A stretch of DNA of 64,000 nt. It comes from JANPBY01 sp963805505 (lineage in GTDB: Bacteria > Actinomycetota > Actinomycetes > DATJPE01). Every line of letters starts with the position of its first letter. Positions within the stretch are counted from its first letter, which is position 1. The notes under the pieces are model-generated. The model worked only from the letters and a program-made list of their open reading frames with translations. It was not told the DNA's origin and did not search any database. Below are positions 10,904 to 19,452 of the stretch, in pieces. The position numbers were made by a program, and so were the translations under genes. Where the stretch lies: positions 798,380-862,379 of the forward strand of contig CAWDUP010000002.1 in assembly GCA_963805505.1 (NCBI GenBank), written 5' to 3'.

Positions 10904-11866
10904 TCACGCGCTCCACCAGCGCAACACTCGCAAGGCTCGCAAGGTGATCCACCGCGATGGTCGGCCCTCCCCGTCGTCGAGGGAGAACCAGGACCGGCCG
11001 CGGAGGTTGCGATCCAGGGGCCACCTGCCGTCTGGAAGCCGACGAGTCCTGAGGTAGTCGATCGCGGCGCCAAGCCGAGGGTCGGGCGACCTGGATTCGT
11101 GAACACCTGCAGCGCGGAAGTAGTCGAGGGCCCGCAGAACGTCGTAGCGCCAACGGTTCGGGTAAGTCAGCTGGAGGTACTGCTCGTCGGCCGGATCGCC
11201 AGTGCTCAGCCGGCGGAAGAGACTGCGAGCGAGCAGGTACTCCTCACCGGTGCCTCGCGCCGACCTCGAGCCTGGGGTCCCCCCGGTGGTTCGTTCGTAC
11301 TCCAGCAGGCCTTCGAGGACATTGATCGTCGTGTCGAACGACGAGCGGACCGAACCGTTCGTCCGTTCGCAGTTCCACCCTCCGTCGGGAAGCCGTTCCT
11401 CGACCAGCCGTTCCACGAGCCGCGACATGTCGACCCCGAAGTAGGCGCCGTCCGCGACCGTCCGACCGTTGATGCACTCTTCGACCTCGCCGTCCCAGTA
11501 CGGCTGCCCGTCGTGCTCCCATCGTGCGTTGGCACCGACGAGCTCGACGGCGCGCTGTGCCCGCCTCGATGCGGGATCGAGCCCAAACTCGCGTAGCTGC
11601 GTCAGCGCATAGGTGGTCGCGGTCCACGGCTGGCCAACGGTCTCGAACTCACTCCAGTCGAACCCAGCCGGCGCGAACGCGCCACCTGCCCACTGCCCGT
11701 CTGGATCCTCGAGGGCGAGCAGCTGGGCTCCCCAACCCTCCGTCTCCACGGTGGCGCGGATCTCCTGCCACTGCGCCTCAGGAGCATCCAGCAGGTCGCG
11801 AAGCACCTGCCAGCGGATCGCCGGATCCCCGGCCGACAGCCACTGGAGCACCTCTGCGTCCTCCAC
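10904..11866 (-). CDS. Squalene-cyclase-fold (alpha/alpha toroid) protein
   Basis: A 320-residue soluble protein built of repeated helical hairpins with QW-like motifs: LEDPDGQWAGGAF, RLPDGGWNCERTNGS and RLPDGRWPLDRN. These are the hallmark of the prenyltransferase/squalene-oxidase repeat fold. The DCTAE catalytic motif of squalene-hopene cyclase is absent and the protein is about half the length of true cyclases, so cyclase activity is doubtful. Related actinobacterial proteins are annotated only as squalene cyclase-like. The GTG start is supported by TAACCT six bases upstream. It reads toward dapC (33-base gap) and may share its transcript. Confidence 0.65.
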   Translation of the reverse strand: MEDAEVLQWLSAGDPAIRWQVLRDLLDAPEAQWQEIRATVETEGWGAQLLALEDPDGQWAGGAFAPAGFDWSEFETVGQPWTATTYALTQLREFGLDPASRRAQRAVELVGANARWEHDGQPYWDGEVEECINGRTVADGAYFGVDMSRLVERLVEERLPDGGWNCERTNGSVRSSFDTTINVLEGLLEYERTTGGTPGSRSARGTGEEYLLARSLFRRLSTGDPADEQYLQLTYPNRWRYDVLRALDYFRAAGVHESRSPDPRLGAAIDYLRTRRLPDGRWPLDRNLRGRSWFSLDDGEGRPSRWITLRALRVLRWWSA

Positions 11867-11872
11867 GGCCCA

Positions 11873-11878
11873 AGGTTA
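11873..11878 (-). promoter_or_regulatory. -10 box of the toroid-fold gene (leaderless)
   Basis: TAACCT on the minus strand, six bases before the GTG start; no ribosome-binding site intervenes. Confidence 0.55.
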
Positions 11879-11897
11879 GAGGCGGAAGCCGCTGGGA

Positions 11898-14711
11898 TCA
11901 GGCGGGGTCGCGAACCGTGCCAACCAGCAGCGGGACCGGAGCGGGCAAAGTGACCTGCTCGGCGCCCACGATGGCGAAGGTCACGGACTCGTCGCCCTCG
12001 GCCCGGCTGTCCTTGCTAGTCGGCACCTTGAACGTGACCGACTGGTCGGAGTCGAAGAACAGATAGGCGTACGGCGCCGCCTCGGACAGGGGGATCGCCG
12101 GGCCGGCTACGACCTCGTGCCGCCGGAGCCAGGCGCGAGGCAGGTCATCGGTCGAGACTTCAGGAGGAGTTCCGACCTCTGGGCCGACAGCGACCAGCTC
12201 GAGGAAGACCCCCACGTCGCTCGGGGCGGACAGGTCGAGCCGCCAGGACAGGGTCCTTCCCTCGAGCACAGACGTCCGGATCGGAGTGACCGTCAGGGTG
12301 GGTGGAGGATCGTCGTCGAGGACCGTGACGCCGCCTGCGTAGTCCCCAACTGCGAGGCCACGAACGGGTTTCACAGCTACCACGTAGTCGGTGTCGTAGT
12401 CATCGCGATCGTCACCGGCGACGGGGACGTCCACGTAAACGTGCTTGGCGCCGGCGGGTACGTCGATGACCATGCGGGTGGGTAAATCCGAGGTATTCGG
12501 GTCGACGATCTCGACCCAAAGACGTCCCGCGCCGTGTGCGGGTCCCCGGACGGTCAGGGGAAGCCGCACGAGGTGATCGCGGTCACCCTCATCGACGGTC
12601 AGGTGAGCGACGTCGACCTGGGGGAGGCGAAGCGGCTTGTCCGCAGACAGGCCGTCGTGCCACCCCCAGATGTCGAGCAGCCACAACTCGCCCCGCGGGG
12701 AGCGCGGCAACAGCTCGATCCGCGTGATCGCGTGCAGGTCCACGCCGCTGGACGCAACCGACGGGGTCCGCAGGCCGACCTGGACCTCCTGAGCCCAGGT
12801 CTTCCCCTCGAAGCCGTGGCTGGTGCGAGGCAGCGAGGCGACCGACGCGGCTGGCAGGACCACTCGGGTGCCGGTCGAGTCGACAAGGCGGACTCCGAAT
12901 CTCGCACCGGGACCGCCGGCTTCGACGGCGACGCGCAACGACAGCCGCGTTGCTCGGCTGAGATTGCGCTGGTGCGTCGGGACGAGCTCGGCACGCCCCT
13001 GGGCCGATGTCCAGGACACGTGGATGGCGCTTCGACTGGGTTCGCCCGCAACCGAGTAGACAGGCAGGAAGTGCGGTGTCACACCCCACCCCGCATCGGG
13101 CTCGCACATCGCACGCCGCGACGACGACTCCGCCGTACGGCACAGCCGCGCCTTGGTCGGGAGGGTCGAGATCACGCCCAACGACGCGGAGGGGCGGACG
13201 GCGGCTGACCGTCGCGCGCCGATGGCCGAAGCCAGCACAGCCGCACCACCAGCGGAGGCCGCCCTTCGGCCACGCCCATCGAGCATCGGCAGCACCGACT
13301 CGTCATGGCGGAGGAACAGAGCTGCCGCGGCGGCGGTGTAGGTCGCTCCCACTGCCCGCTCGCGGGTGGCGCTCAGGCGTTGTGGTGCATGGGTTCCGCA
13401 GACCTTGTCCTTCGGGTCGTACCAGTCGTCCCATGCGGGGGCGATCGCTGCTCCTGGCGTCCATTCAGCGTTGAAGTAGTTGTGGTTCGCGCCCAAGACC
13501 AGGACAGCGCTGCGGAAGGCCGAGTCGTGATAGTTGCGTGCGGCGTCCAGGTAGGCCTGGCCTTGCAGGTCGGACACGTCACCGTCGCAGTAGGGCAGCA
13601 GGACCACGACCGGCACGCCAGGAGCCGGGTTCTGCCCGAACGCGGTCGGTCCGATGTGGACGAGACCCCGAATCTTCCACGGCACCTTGGGCCGGGTCGT
13701 GCTGTCCAGGGCGGCCCGGTTGACGCCTTCGCCTCCGCGCGAGTGCCCGACGAGAAGGACGCGCGACAGGTCGGCGCGTGGCGCTTTGGCCACGGCTGGG
13801 GGAGCCAGGGCGTGCGTCGCGTTGCTGGCCGACCACCCGGCCCACAGCTTCAGGTGCTGCTGGATGAGCAAGGACCGAGCTTCGGCACCGCCATCCGCCA
13901 GTGCCCAGTCCTGACCGTTGATACCGTTGGCGGCGATCGACACCGTGAGATAACCCTGTGACGCCAACAACTTCTGGGTCTGCAGGTAGCCGCGTTCGCT
14001 GGGGATTGCTCGATAGTTGTCGGGACAGGGCCAGTCGCCGCTGTCGCGCTTCCCACGGAAGCACGTTGAGTGTCGCCCGTGCAGGAACAGCACCAGCGGT
14101 CGGGGAGTGGAGATGCCCGACGGGGCGACCACGACCCCGCGGACCTCGACCTTGGCGGGAAGTCCCGCGAGGTGCACGCGCGGCAAGACGTAGGTGTGCG
14201 TCGTCGTCGTGAAAGACCCCCGCACACCCGGATCGTGATCGATGGGCGCACCGCGGCCCAAGCGAGGATCGTTCCGGGTCGGTGCCGCGTCGAGGGGGGA
14301 CACGTCGGTTGCGACATCCAGGCGTCGCCCGGCGGCCCGCACCGCAAGGCCGCTCCAGGTCTGGGTCGCGGCCGCGCGCGCTGCGCTGATCGGGACCGAG
14401 ACAGACCGCTGGTCGCGGGCTACGACGCCGTAGCCCAAGGACTCGTCGTCGAGGCTGATCTCGAGACGGGCCCCGCCCGGTCTCAGCGGCCGCGGCGACG
14501 CCCACGTCAACCCGAGCTGACCGCTCGCGTCCCGGTTCAAAGACCAGCCGTCGGGTAGGTCGAGCGAGGTCAGCGGCGGCACGCTGGGTACGGCACCCTC
14601 GGCCGTCAGGGGGCCAGTCACGGTGGCCGCGGCAGGCCCAGCCATCCCGCCGACGAGAGCCGCTGCGAGAACCAGCGCCGCGATTCGGCGGCGCGTGCGA
14701 CCTCTGCTCAT
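11898..14711 (-). CDS. Large secreted alpha/beta hydrolase with C-terminal Calx-beta-like region
   Basis: A 937-residue exported protein. A signal peptide follows MSRGRTRRR, with hydrophobic core IAALVLAAALVGG and cleavage after PAAA. The catalytic domain contains LVLFLHGRHSTCF, the nucleophile elbow LLVGHSRGGEGV, an acid candidate in LLPYCDGDVSD and the histidine in VLGANHNYFN, a plausible Ser-Asp-His triad. A middle jelly-roll-like region follows, then one or two C-terminal Calx-beta-like modules (TVDEGDRDHLVRLPLTV; VTVLDDDPPPTLTVTP). It could be an esterase or lipase acting outside the cell; the substrate is unknown. I rejected an upstream in-frame start that would bury the signal peptide behind 93 polar residues. 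Confidence 0.7.
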   Translation of the reverse strand: MSRGRTRRRIAALVLAAALVGGMAGPAAATVTGPLTAEGAVPSVPPLTSLDLPDGWSLNRDASGQLGLTWASPRPLRPGGARLEISLDDESLGYGVVARDQRSVSVPISAARAAATQTWSGLAVRAAGRRLDVATDVSPLDAAPTRNDPRLGRGAPIDHDPGVRGSFTTTTHTYVLPRVHLAGLPAKVEVRGVVVAPSGISTPRPLVLFLHGRHSTCFRGKRDSGDWPCPDNYRAIPSERGYLQTQKLLASQGYLTVSIAANGINGQDWALADGGAEARSLLIQQHLKLWAGWSASNATHALAPPAVAKAPRADLSRVLLVGHSRGGEGVNRAALDSTTRPKVPWKIRGLVHIGPTAFGQNPAPGVPVVVLLPYCDGDVSDLQGQAYLDAARNYHDSAFRSAVLVLGANHNYFNAEWTPGAAIAPAWDDWYDPKDKVCGTHAPQRLSATRERAVGATYTAAAAALFLRHDESVLPMLDGRGRRAASAGGAAVLASAIGARRSAAVRPSASLGVISTLPTKARLCRTAESSSRRAMCEPDAGWGVTPHFLPVYSVAGEPSRSAIHVSWTSAQGRAELVPTHQRNLSRATRLSLRVAVEAGGPGARFGVRLVDSTGTRVVLPAASVASLPRTSHGFEGKTWAQEVQVGLRTPSVASSGVDLHAITRIELLPRSPRGELWLLDIWGWHDGLSADKPLRLPQVDVAHLTVDEGDRDHLVRLPLTVRGPAHGAGRLWVEIVDPNTSDLPTRMVIDVPAGAKHVYVDVPVAGDDRDDYDTDYVVAVKPVRGLAVGDYAGGVTVLDDDPPPTLTVTPIRTSVLEGRTLSWRLDLSAPSDVGVFLELVAVGPEVGTPPEVSTDDLPRAWLRRHEVVAGPAIPLSEAAPYAYLFFDSDQSVTFKVPTSKDSRAEGDESVTFAIVGAEQVTLPAPVPLLVGTVRDPA

Positions 14712-14849
14712 CCTGCTCCCGTGGTGGTGACCCGGGTGAGACGGTAATGCGCGGCTGCCCGTTCCTGCGTACTCCACGCAGGTGACGTAGCGAGCAGTTT
14801 CGGCGAACTGGATCGGCGACTGCCACCGGCTCCTGGCAAGGTGGTCGTC

Positions 14850-15620
14850 ATGCCGACTGCTCTCGTGACCGGAGCGACCGCTGGTCTCGGCCTGGCCTTT
14901 GCGACGACCCTGGCCGCCCGTGGCTACGACCTGGTGCTCGTCGCTCGTGACGCGGAGCGGTTGGTCGAGCGGGCCGCCGACCTGAAGCACCGCTTCGGCG
15001 GGTCCGTGGAGGTGCTCCCTGCCGACCTCTCCACCACGTCGGGCTGCGGACTTGTCGAGGCTCGACTGGCGCGGTCAGCTGACGACGGGAACGTCGTCGA
15101 CCTTCTCGTGAACAACGCCGGATTCGCGACCAACCAGCGGTTCGTCACTGGTGACCTGGCCGCGGAGCAGCGGGCCCTCGACGTGATGGTGCGAGCGGTC
15201 ATGCGCCTGACGCATGCCGCGCTCGGCGGAATGGTGGCGCGCGGAGAGGGTGCGGTCATCAATGTGTCATCGGTGTCCGGCTGGATCCCTTCAGGGACGT
15301 ACGGCGCTGCCAAGGCCTATGTCACCGCCTTCACCGAAGGGGTGGAGGGTGAGCTGCGCGGCTCCGGGGTGCGGTGCATGGCGGTCTGCCCCGGCTTCAC
15401 CCACACCGAGTTCCATGAGCGCGCCGGAATCGACTTGTCTTCGTTGCGGCCATGGATGTGGCTGGATGCCGACCGCGTCGTTGCCGACAGCCTGCGAGAC
15501 CTCGAGCGCGGCGTCACCGTCAGCATTCCCTCGGTTCGCTACAAGGCCATCGTCGCCGCGACCCGGTTCACGCCGCGGCGGTTGCTGAACGGCGGCTATC
15601 GCAGGGTGCGCCAGCGTTGA
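14850..15620 (+). CDS. Short-chain dehydrogenase/reductase
   Basis: A 256-residue classical SDR. TGATAGLGLAFA near the N-terminus is the NAD(P)-binding TGxxxGxG motif; LLVNNAGFA is the NNAG motif; the catalytic serine lies in NVSSVSGW and the YxxxK pair in YGAAK. The basic residues after the second strand (LVARDAERL) suggest NADP. The substrate is unknown. I chose the ATG at 14850, three codons after a GTG, because it places the first beta strand in the usual position. The gene is divergent from the secreted hydrolase and convergent, five bases apart, with the sigma-factor fusion. Confidence 0.88.
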   Translation: MPTALVTGATAGLGLAFATTLAARGYDLVLVARDAERLVERAADLKHRFGGSVEVLPADLSTTSGCGLVEARLARSADDGNVVDLLVNNAGFATNQRFVTGDLAAEQRALDVMVRAVMRLTHAALGGMVARGEGAVINVSSVSGWIPSGTYGAAKAYVTAFTEGVEGELRGSGVRCMAVCPGFTHTEFHERAGIDLSSLRPWMWLDADRVVADSLRDLERGVTVSIPSVRYKAIVAATRFTPRRLLNGGYRRVRQR

Positions 15621-15625
15621 GCGAT

Positions 15626-18370
15626 CTAGCGGACGGAGGACACCGTCAGGACGCCGAGCAAGAAGATGTCCTGGCGCGTGTTCACACGAACCTGCGCGCT
15701 GGTGCCGGTGAACGTTGCTCCTGACAGCGGCTTGGCGTCGACACCCAGGGTGTTGGCATATCGGGATCCAGCTGCAAAGGCGTCGGCAACGTTGTTCGCA
15801 CTCTGGTCGCCGACTGCTGGGGCCAGTGGTTCACCGTCGACGGTGAGTACGTCTCCGTCGATACCGGCATCGCCTTCCCAGGCCACCATCCCGATCCGGG
15901 CGTCCATCCCTGCCGTTCCGGGGAGGGCCAACGTTGCGGGCTGGCCCGGAGAGACCGACCGGAACCCATCGACCACCGAGACCCGCCCTTCGGGGAGTGT
16001 CTTGTCGGAGTAGACGACGACCAGCGACCAGCCGGCGAAGCGTCCCGCCCCGGTCCGCGCCGCCGCGTCGGCCGCCCACCAAGTTCCTGCACCACCCGCG
16101 CGAACCGCCGCGGTGACGTCGGCGAAGGACTGGTAGGCCGGCCCCTGCCCGGTCGGCTGTCCCGTGTCGACGCGATCGGCCAGGACATCGACGTAGCCCT
16201 GCCCCGGCGCCGCAAGGGAGATCTCCCCGAGGCGGCCGGCGTCCACGCCTTGCGGGACGTTGGCCGACCAGTACAAGCCGGCCCACGTCACCGTTGCGGT
16301 CGCTGGCAGATCGAGGAGACTGCTCGACGAGGTCTGGGTCGCCTTGTGGGCGTCGTCGTCGACCCCGACCATGGTCCAGCTGTCGTTGTTGAGGGCGGAG
16401 CCGGAAGCCGTCCGTGCCTGCGCCTCGGCACAGCCCTTCGCATCGCGCGGGCAGCTGAGCAGCGGCGCCCCGACCTCGGTGACGGCGAGGTGGCCACGGT
16501 CTGCGAAGGAAGCGGCGTAGCCGTCAGGCGCCACGCCAGAGGTGCCGGTCACGGTGACGGAGTCGGTGTCCGGCGCGGAAACCGTGATGCTCACGGGCGT
16601 CGTGCCTTCGCTTCCCGCAGCGGCGACCACCTCGAGGTAGGCGGTGGCGTCGCTGTTCTCGCTGAGTTCCGGACCGGTGCATGTCGCGCCAGTGTCAGTG
16701 GCCAGGCAGCTCCAGTCGTCAGTCACGGCAAACGGTGCCACCTGGATCAGACCCGGCCCGAACCGTCCACCTGCGGTCAGGACCGAGGTTCCGGCCAGGG
16801 TGACACCGGGAGGCAGCGTGATGTCTGCCGTGACTCCCGAAGCTGAGGTGTCACCTGAGTTCCCCGCGGTGAAGCCGATGACCCCCGAGCGGCCGGCCAC
16901 GAGGTCACCGAGCGGCTCGAGGTTGAGGGTGAGGATCGGCCCGATCGGGGTGGGGGTGGGAGTGGGGGTCGGCGTCGCCGTCGCCGTGGGCGTGGGCGTG
17001 GGACTGGAGGTGGGGCTTGGCGACGTCGTCGGAGAGGTCGTCGGGGTAGCGCTGGGTGAAGTGGGGGGCGGGAGACTCGTCCCCGACGGTGGCGGTGCGG
17101 ACGGGACGGCTGGGGAGCTGGCGAGCGCCGACGGTGCGGCTTGACCCGTGTCCGTGGGGGCCGGCTCGCTCGGCGAGGAAGTGGGCGGAGCAGAGGACGA
17201 CGGAGACTGCGACGTCGTCGGCACGGGCACGACGACACCCGGCAGGCCTCCGTCGGCCGTCCCCGACGTTGGCGTCTCTCCTCCTCCGCCACCCAGCAAG
17301 GCGATGGCCACGGCGCTGAGACCGACGATGCCGATCGTGGCCGCTGCGATCCCGACCGCAGCGGCGGGGTTGAGGCTCAACCGAGCTGCGGCTGCCGCGA
17401 CCGCCCCGGTCAGGCCGGCACCACCGCCGGCCGCGGCCCCAGCGCCTGCTTCCGCCCCGGCGATGACTACGCCCGCTGCGGCACCGGTGCCGGCTGCCGC
17501 GCCGCCGGCCGCCTGACCGGAGCGGGCGGCCGCGCCGACGGCTGACGCGGCAGCTGCCGATCCACCGAGCAGCGCGCCACTCTTCAGCAGGCCGACCCCG
17601 AGCACGCCCAGGATGAGTGGCGCGATGACCACGCGCATGCCGTGGTTCACATCGGCGAGCTCTGCGACCAGCGCCCTGCACTCGACACACCCGGTGAGGT
17701 GCTCCTCGACCTGGGCCGTCTCGCGCTTCGACAACCCGCCACGGGCGTACGACCCGAGCTTGTCGTTGACCGCGGCACAGCCCTCGGAGTGCGGCATGAC
17801 CAGGTGCTGCTGCAGGTAGGCCTGCCGCAGGCCCTCGCGGGCGCGGTAGGCCAGGGCGGACACCCCGTTGGCAGTGAGCCCGAGGATCGGCGCGATCTCC
17901 ACGGGGGACAGCTCCTCGACCTCCATGTGCCAGAGCACGGCCCGCCAACGCTCGGGGAGGGTGGCGTACGCCTCCGCCACGAGCGTGCGCTCGAGTCCCT
18001 CGATCGCTGGGTCGACGAACGGCACGCCCGGGTCATAGGCCGACAGGTCGTCGCTGAGCTGGACCTTCGAGCCCGCCTTGGTGCGGTCATAGGCCACGCG
18101 GCGCAAGGTCGTGAACAGGTAAGAGCGAAACGCGACGTCAGGGCCGCCGCCGGCTTGGAGAACCGCCAGAACCTTGGCGAAGGCCTCGGACACCAAGTCG
18201 TCGGCGTCCGCGTCGTTGCGTGAGTGCTGTCGGGCCAGGTTGCGGGCCGACGATGCGTGCCGCTCGAACAAGGCGCCGTACGCCTGCGCGTCCCCTCCGC
18301 GGACCGCCGCGATCAACTCGGCGTCGCTGGGCCCGAGGGCCGCGGCATCGAGCTCGGTCGGCTGAGTCAC
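15626..18370 (-). CDS. ECF sigma factor fused to anti-sigma zinc finger, membrane segments and surface domain
   Basis: A 914-residue multidomain protein. Residues 15-100 are sigma-70 region 2 (FERHASSARNLARQHSRND, then ADDLVSEAFAKVL). Residues 125-187 are region 4 (LPERWRAVLWHMEVEELSP, then IAPILGLTANGVSALAYRAR). Residues 199-228 carry a zinc-finger anti-sigma signature (VEEHLTGCVECRALVAEL, H-x3-C-x2-C). Hydrophobic segments follow at about 243-260 and 340-362, separated by an Ala/Gly-rich stretch. A long Pro/Ser/Thr linker (about 370-477) contains repeated TPTPTP units. A DUF11-like beta domain (about 480-620) and a C-terminal domain containing TVTWAGLYWSAN would lie outside the cell. Sigma factors with fused ZAS and extracytoplasmic parts are known in Actinobacteria (ECF53-like), which I recall rather than verified. 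It starts at GTG. Neither a separate anti-sigma gene nor a target operon is adjacent. Confidence 0.85.
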   Translation of the reverse strand: MTQPTELDAAALGPSDAELIAAVRGGDAQAYGALFERHASSARNLARQHSRNDADADDLVSEAFAKVLAVLQAGGGPDVAFRSYLFTTLRRVAYDRTKAGSKVQLSDDLSAYDPGVPFVDPAIEGLERTLVAEAYATLPERWRAVLWHMEVEELSPVEIAPILGLTANGVSALAYRAREGLRQAYLQQHLVMPHSEGCAAVNDKLGSYARGGLSKRETAQVEEHLTGCVECRALVAELADVNHGMRVVIAPLILGVLGVGLLKSGALLGGSAAAASAVGAAARSGQAAGGAAAGTGAAAGVVIAGAEAGAGAAAGGGAGLTGAVAAAAARLSLNPAAAVGIAAATIGIVGLSAVAIALLGGGGGETPTSGTADGGLPGVVVPVPTTSQSPSSSAPPTSSPSEPAPTDTGQAAPSALASSPAVPSAPPPSGTSLPPPTSPSATPTTSPTTSPSPTSSPTPTPTATATPTPTPTPTPIGPILTLNLEPLGDLVAGRSGVIGFTAGNSGDTSASGVTADITLPPGVTLAGTSVLTAGGRFGPGLIQVAPFAVTDDWSCLATDTGATCTGPELSENSDATAYLEVVAAAGSEGTTPVSITVSAPDTDSVTVTGTSGVAPDGYAASFADRGHLAVTEVGAPLLSCPRDAKGCAEAQARTASGSALNNDSWTMVGVDDDAHKATQTSSSSLLDLPATATVTWAGLYWSANVPQGVDAGRLGEISLAAPGQGYVDVLADRVDTGQPTGQGPAYQSFADVTAAVRAGGAGTWWAADAAARTGAGRFAGWSLVVVYSDKTLPEGRVSVVDGFRSVSPGQPATLALPGTAGMDARIGMVAWEGDAGIDGDVLTVDGEPLAPAVGDQSANNVADAFAAGSRYANTLGVDAKPLSGATFTGTSAQVRVNTRQDIFLLGVLTVSSVR

Positions 18371-18554
18371 AGACCTATCCTCGCGCGTTGGGGGCGTTCT
18401 CTCGTCAGATCATCGGCAAGAAGAGCGCCGATCCTGACCTCAAGACGCCCAGATGGCCGCCTCGTGACGCTCAGGGACGCCCTCGCCACCGGTCTGGGCG
18501 TCGGTCATGGTGAGCAAGACCACGTTTTCACCCGAACAGCCCACCCAGAGTCGC

Positions 18555-18572
18555 GTCATGTGACCACGTGAC
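18555..18572. promoter_or_regulatory. Imperfect dyad upstream of the GGDEF-like gene
   Basis: GTCATGTG, two bases, CACGTGAC: arms pair at 7 of 8 positions. It lies in the 217-base divergent region between the sigma-factor fusion and the 18588 gene, 15 bases before the latter's ATG. It could be an operator; no regulator can be assigned. Confidence 0.3.
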
Positions 18573-18587
18573 CATCGTCTTCGAAGC

Positions 18588-19358
18588 ATGACCAGCACCG
18601 GAAGCGCCGCTGACACCCTTCGGGAGCGTTGGCGGGACCGCAGCGCCAGGTCCACCTGGGCTCGGCCGGAGGACTGGTACGTGCCGGCTGTCGAGGCTCT
18701 CGCCGAAGCTCTGGCCGAGGAGGTGGTCGAGTCTCGGGGCGTCGAGGCTGCGGCCGACCGTCTCGGGCGGCAGCGCGCGGATGAGGGCGTAGGCCTGGGG
18801 GAGGCTCTCGACGACCTCACGTCGCTCTACCTCGCAGCGGGGGTTCTCCAACCCCCGCTGCGGGTGGTGCGAGCGCTGGCCGAAGGCTGGGCCGATGCCG
18901 GCGTGGCGCCGGTGCGCACGGCTGGTTGCGAAGACGCCCTGACGGGCCTGGCGACCGCTGCCTACCTACGCACCCGGTTGCGGGAGACCTACGCAGCTGC
19001 TGACCTCGCAGGTGTTCCTGCCGGCGAGACGTCCTGCCTGGTCGTTCTCGACGGGACCTTGTCCCCGGTGGACCCATGGCAGCGGATGGCTCGCGGAGTG
19101 GTGCTCGCGGCGGCTTTGAGCGAGGTCTTCGACGGTGGCCAGTCGCTCGCCGCCCTGTCCGGCGGCCGTGTGGTCGCCCTTACGTCTCGCGACGCGTCCC
19201 TGGGTTCGGCTGTCCGCCGGCTCCGGGACAGCGTCGAAGCTCGGGTCGCCCGAGCGGGCTTGGCGGCAGCCGTACGCCGTCCACCGCGCGTGTGGGTCGA
19301 GGGCCTGCCAGCCGACCACACGAGCGCTGTCGCGCTGCTCATCGAACTCGAGCGCTGA
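18588..19358 (+). CDS. Degenerate GGDEF-like protein of unknown function
   Basis: A 256-residue cytoplasmic protein without membrane segments. Residues 1-105 are helical and unassigned. From about residue 108, EDALTGLATAAYLRTRLRE resembles the D-x-LTGL-x-NR start of GGDEF domains. LVVLDGTLSP takes the place of the LDLDxFK strand, and LAALSGGRVVALTSRD occupies the position of the RxGGDEFxxLLP loop. The catalytic GGDEF residues are therefore missing and diguanylate cyclase activity is not expected. It is divergent from the sigma-factor fusion and monocistronic, ending at a strong hairpin. The fold assignment is inference from motif spacing. Confidence 0.5.
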   Translation: MTSTGSAADTLRERWRDRSARSTWARPEDWYVPAVEALAEALAEEVVESRGVEAAADRLGRQRADEGVGLGEALDDLTSLYLAAGVLQPPLRVVRALAEGWADAGVAPVRTAGCEDALTGLATAAYLRTRLRETYAAADLAGVPAGETSCLVVLDGTLSPVDPWQRMARGVVLAAALSEVFDGGQSLAALSGGRVVALTSRDASLGSAVRRLRDSVEARVARAGLAAAVRRPPRVWVEGLPADHTSAVALLIELER

Positions 19359-19370
19359 CGGCGTAACCGG

Positions 19371-19408
19371 ACGACGGCCGCCTCTTGGAGGGGAGAGGCG
19401 GCCGTCGT
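19371..19408 (+). terminator. Strong hairpin terminator
   Basis: A perfect 15-bp stem (ACGACGGCCGCCTCT pairing with AGAGGCGGCCGTCGT) around an eight-base loop, 12 bases after the stop of the GGDEF-like gene. There is no T tract, as is common for actinobacterial terminators. It could also serve the convergent hydrolase gene at 19453. Confidence 0.75.
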
Positions 19409-19452
19409 ACCGGAACTCATCATCCACCCTGCGGTGGTCAGTGGCGAGTGCG

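Noticed and set aside
12534..13208. Plus-strand frame inside the secreted hydrolase
   Set aside because: No domain and shadow-like composition; the minus-strand gene is continuous across it.
15391..15406. GGCTTCACCCACACC in the SDR gene, resembling the repeat end motif
   Set aside because: It encodes the conserved GFTHTEF part of the enzyme and has no partner arm nearby.
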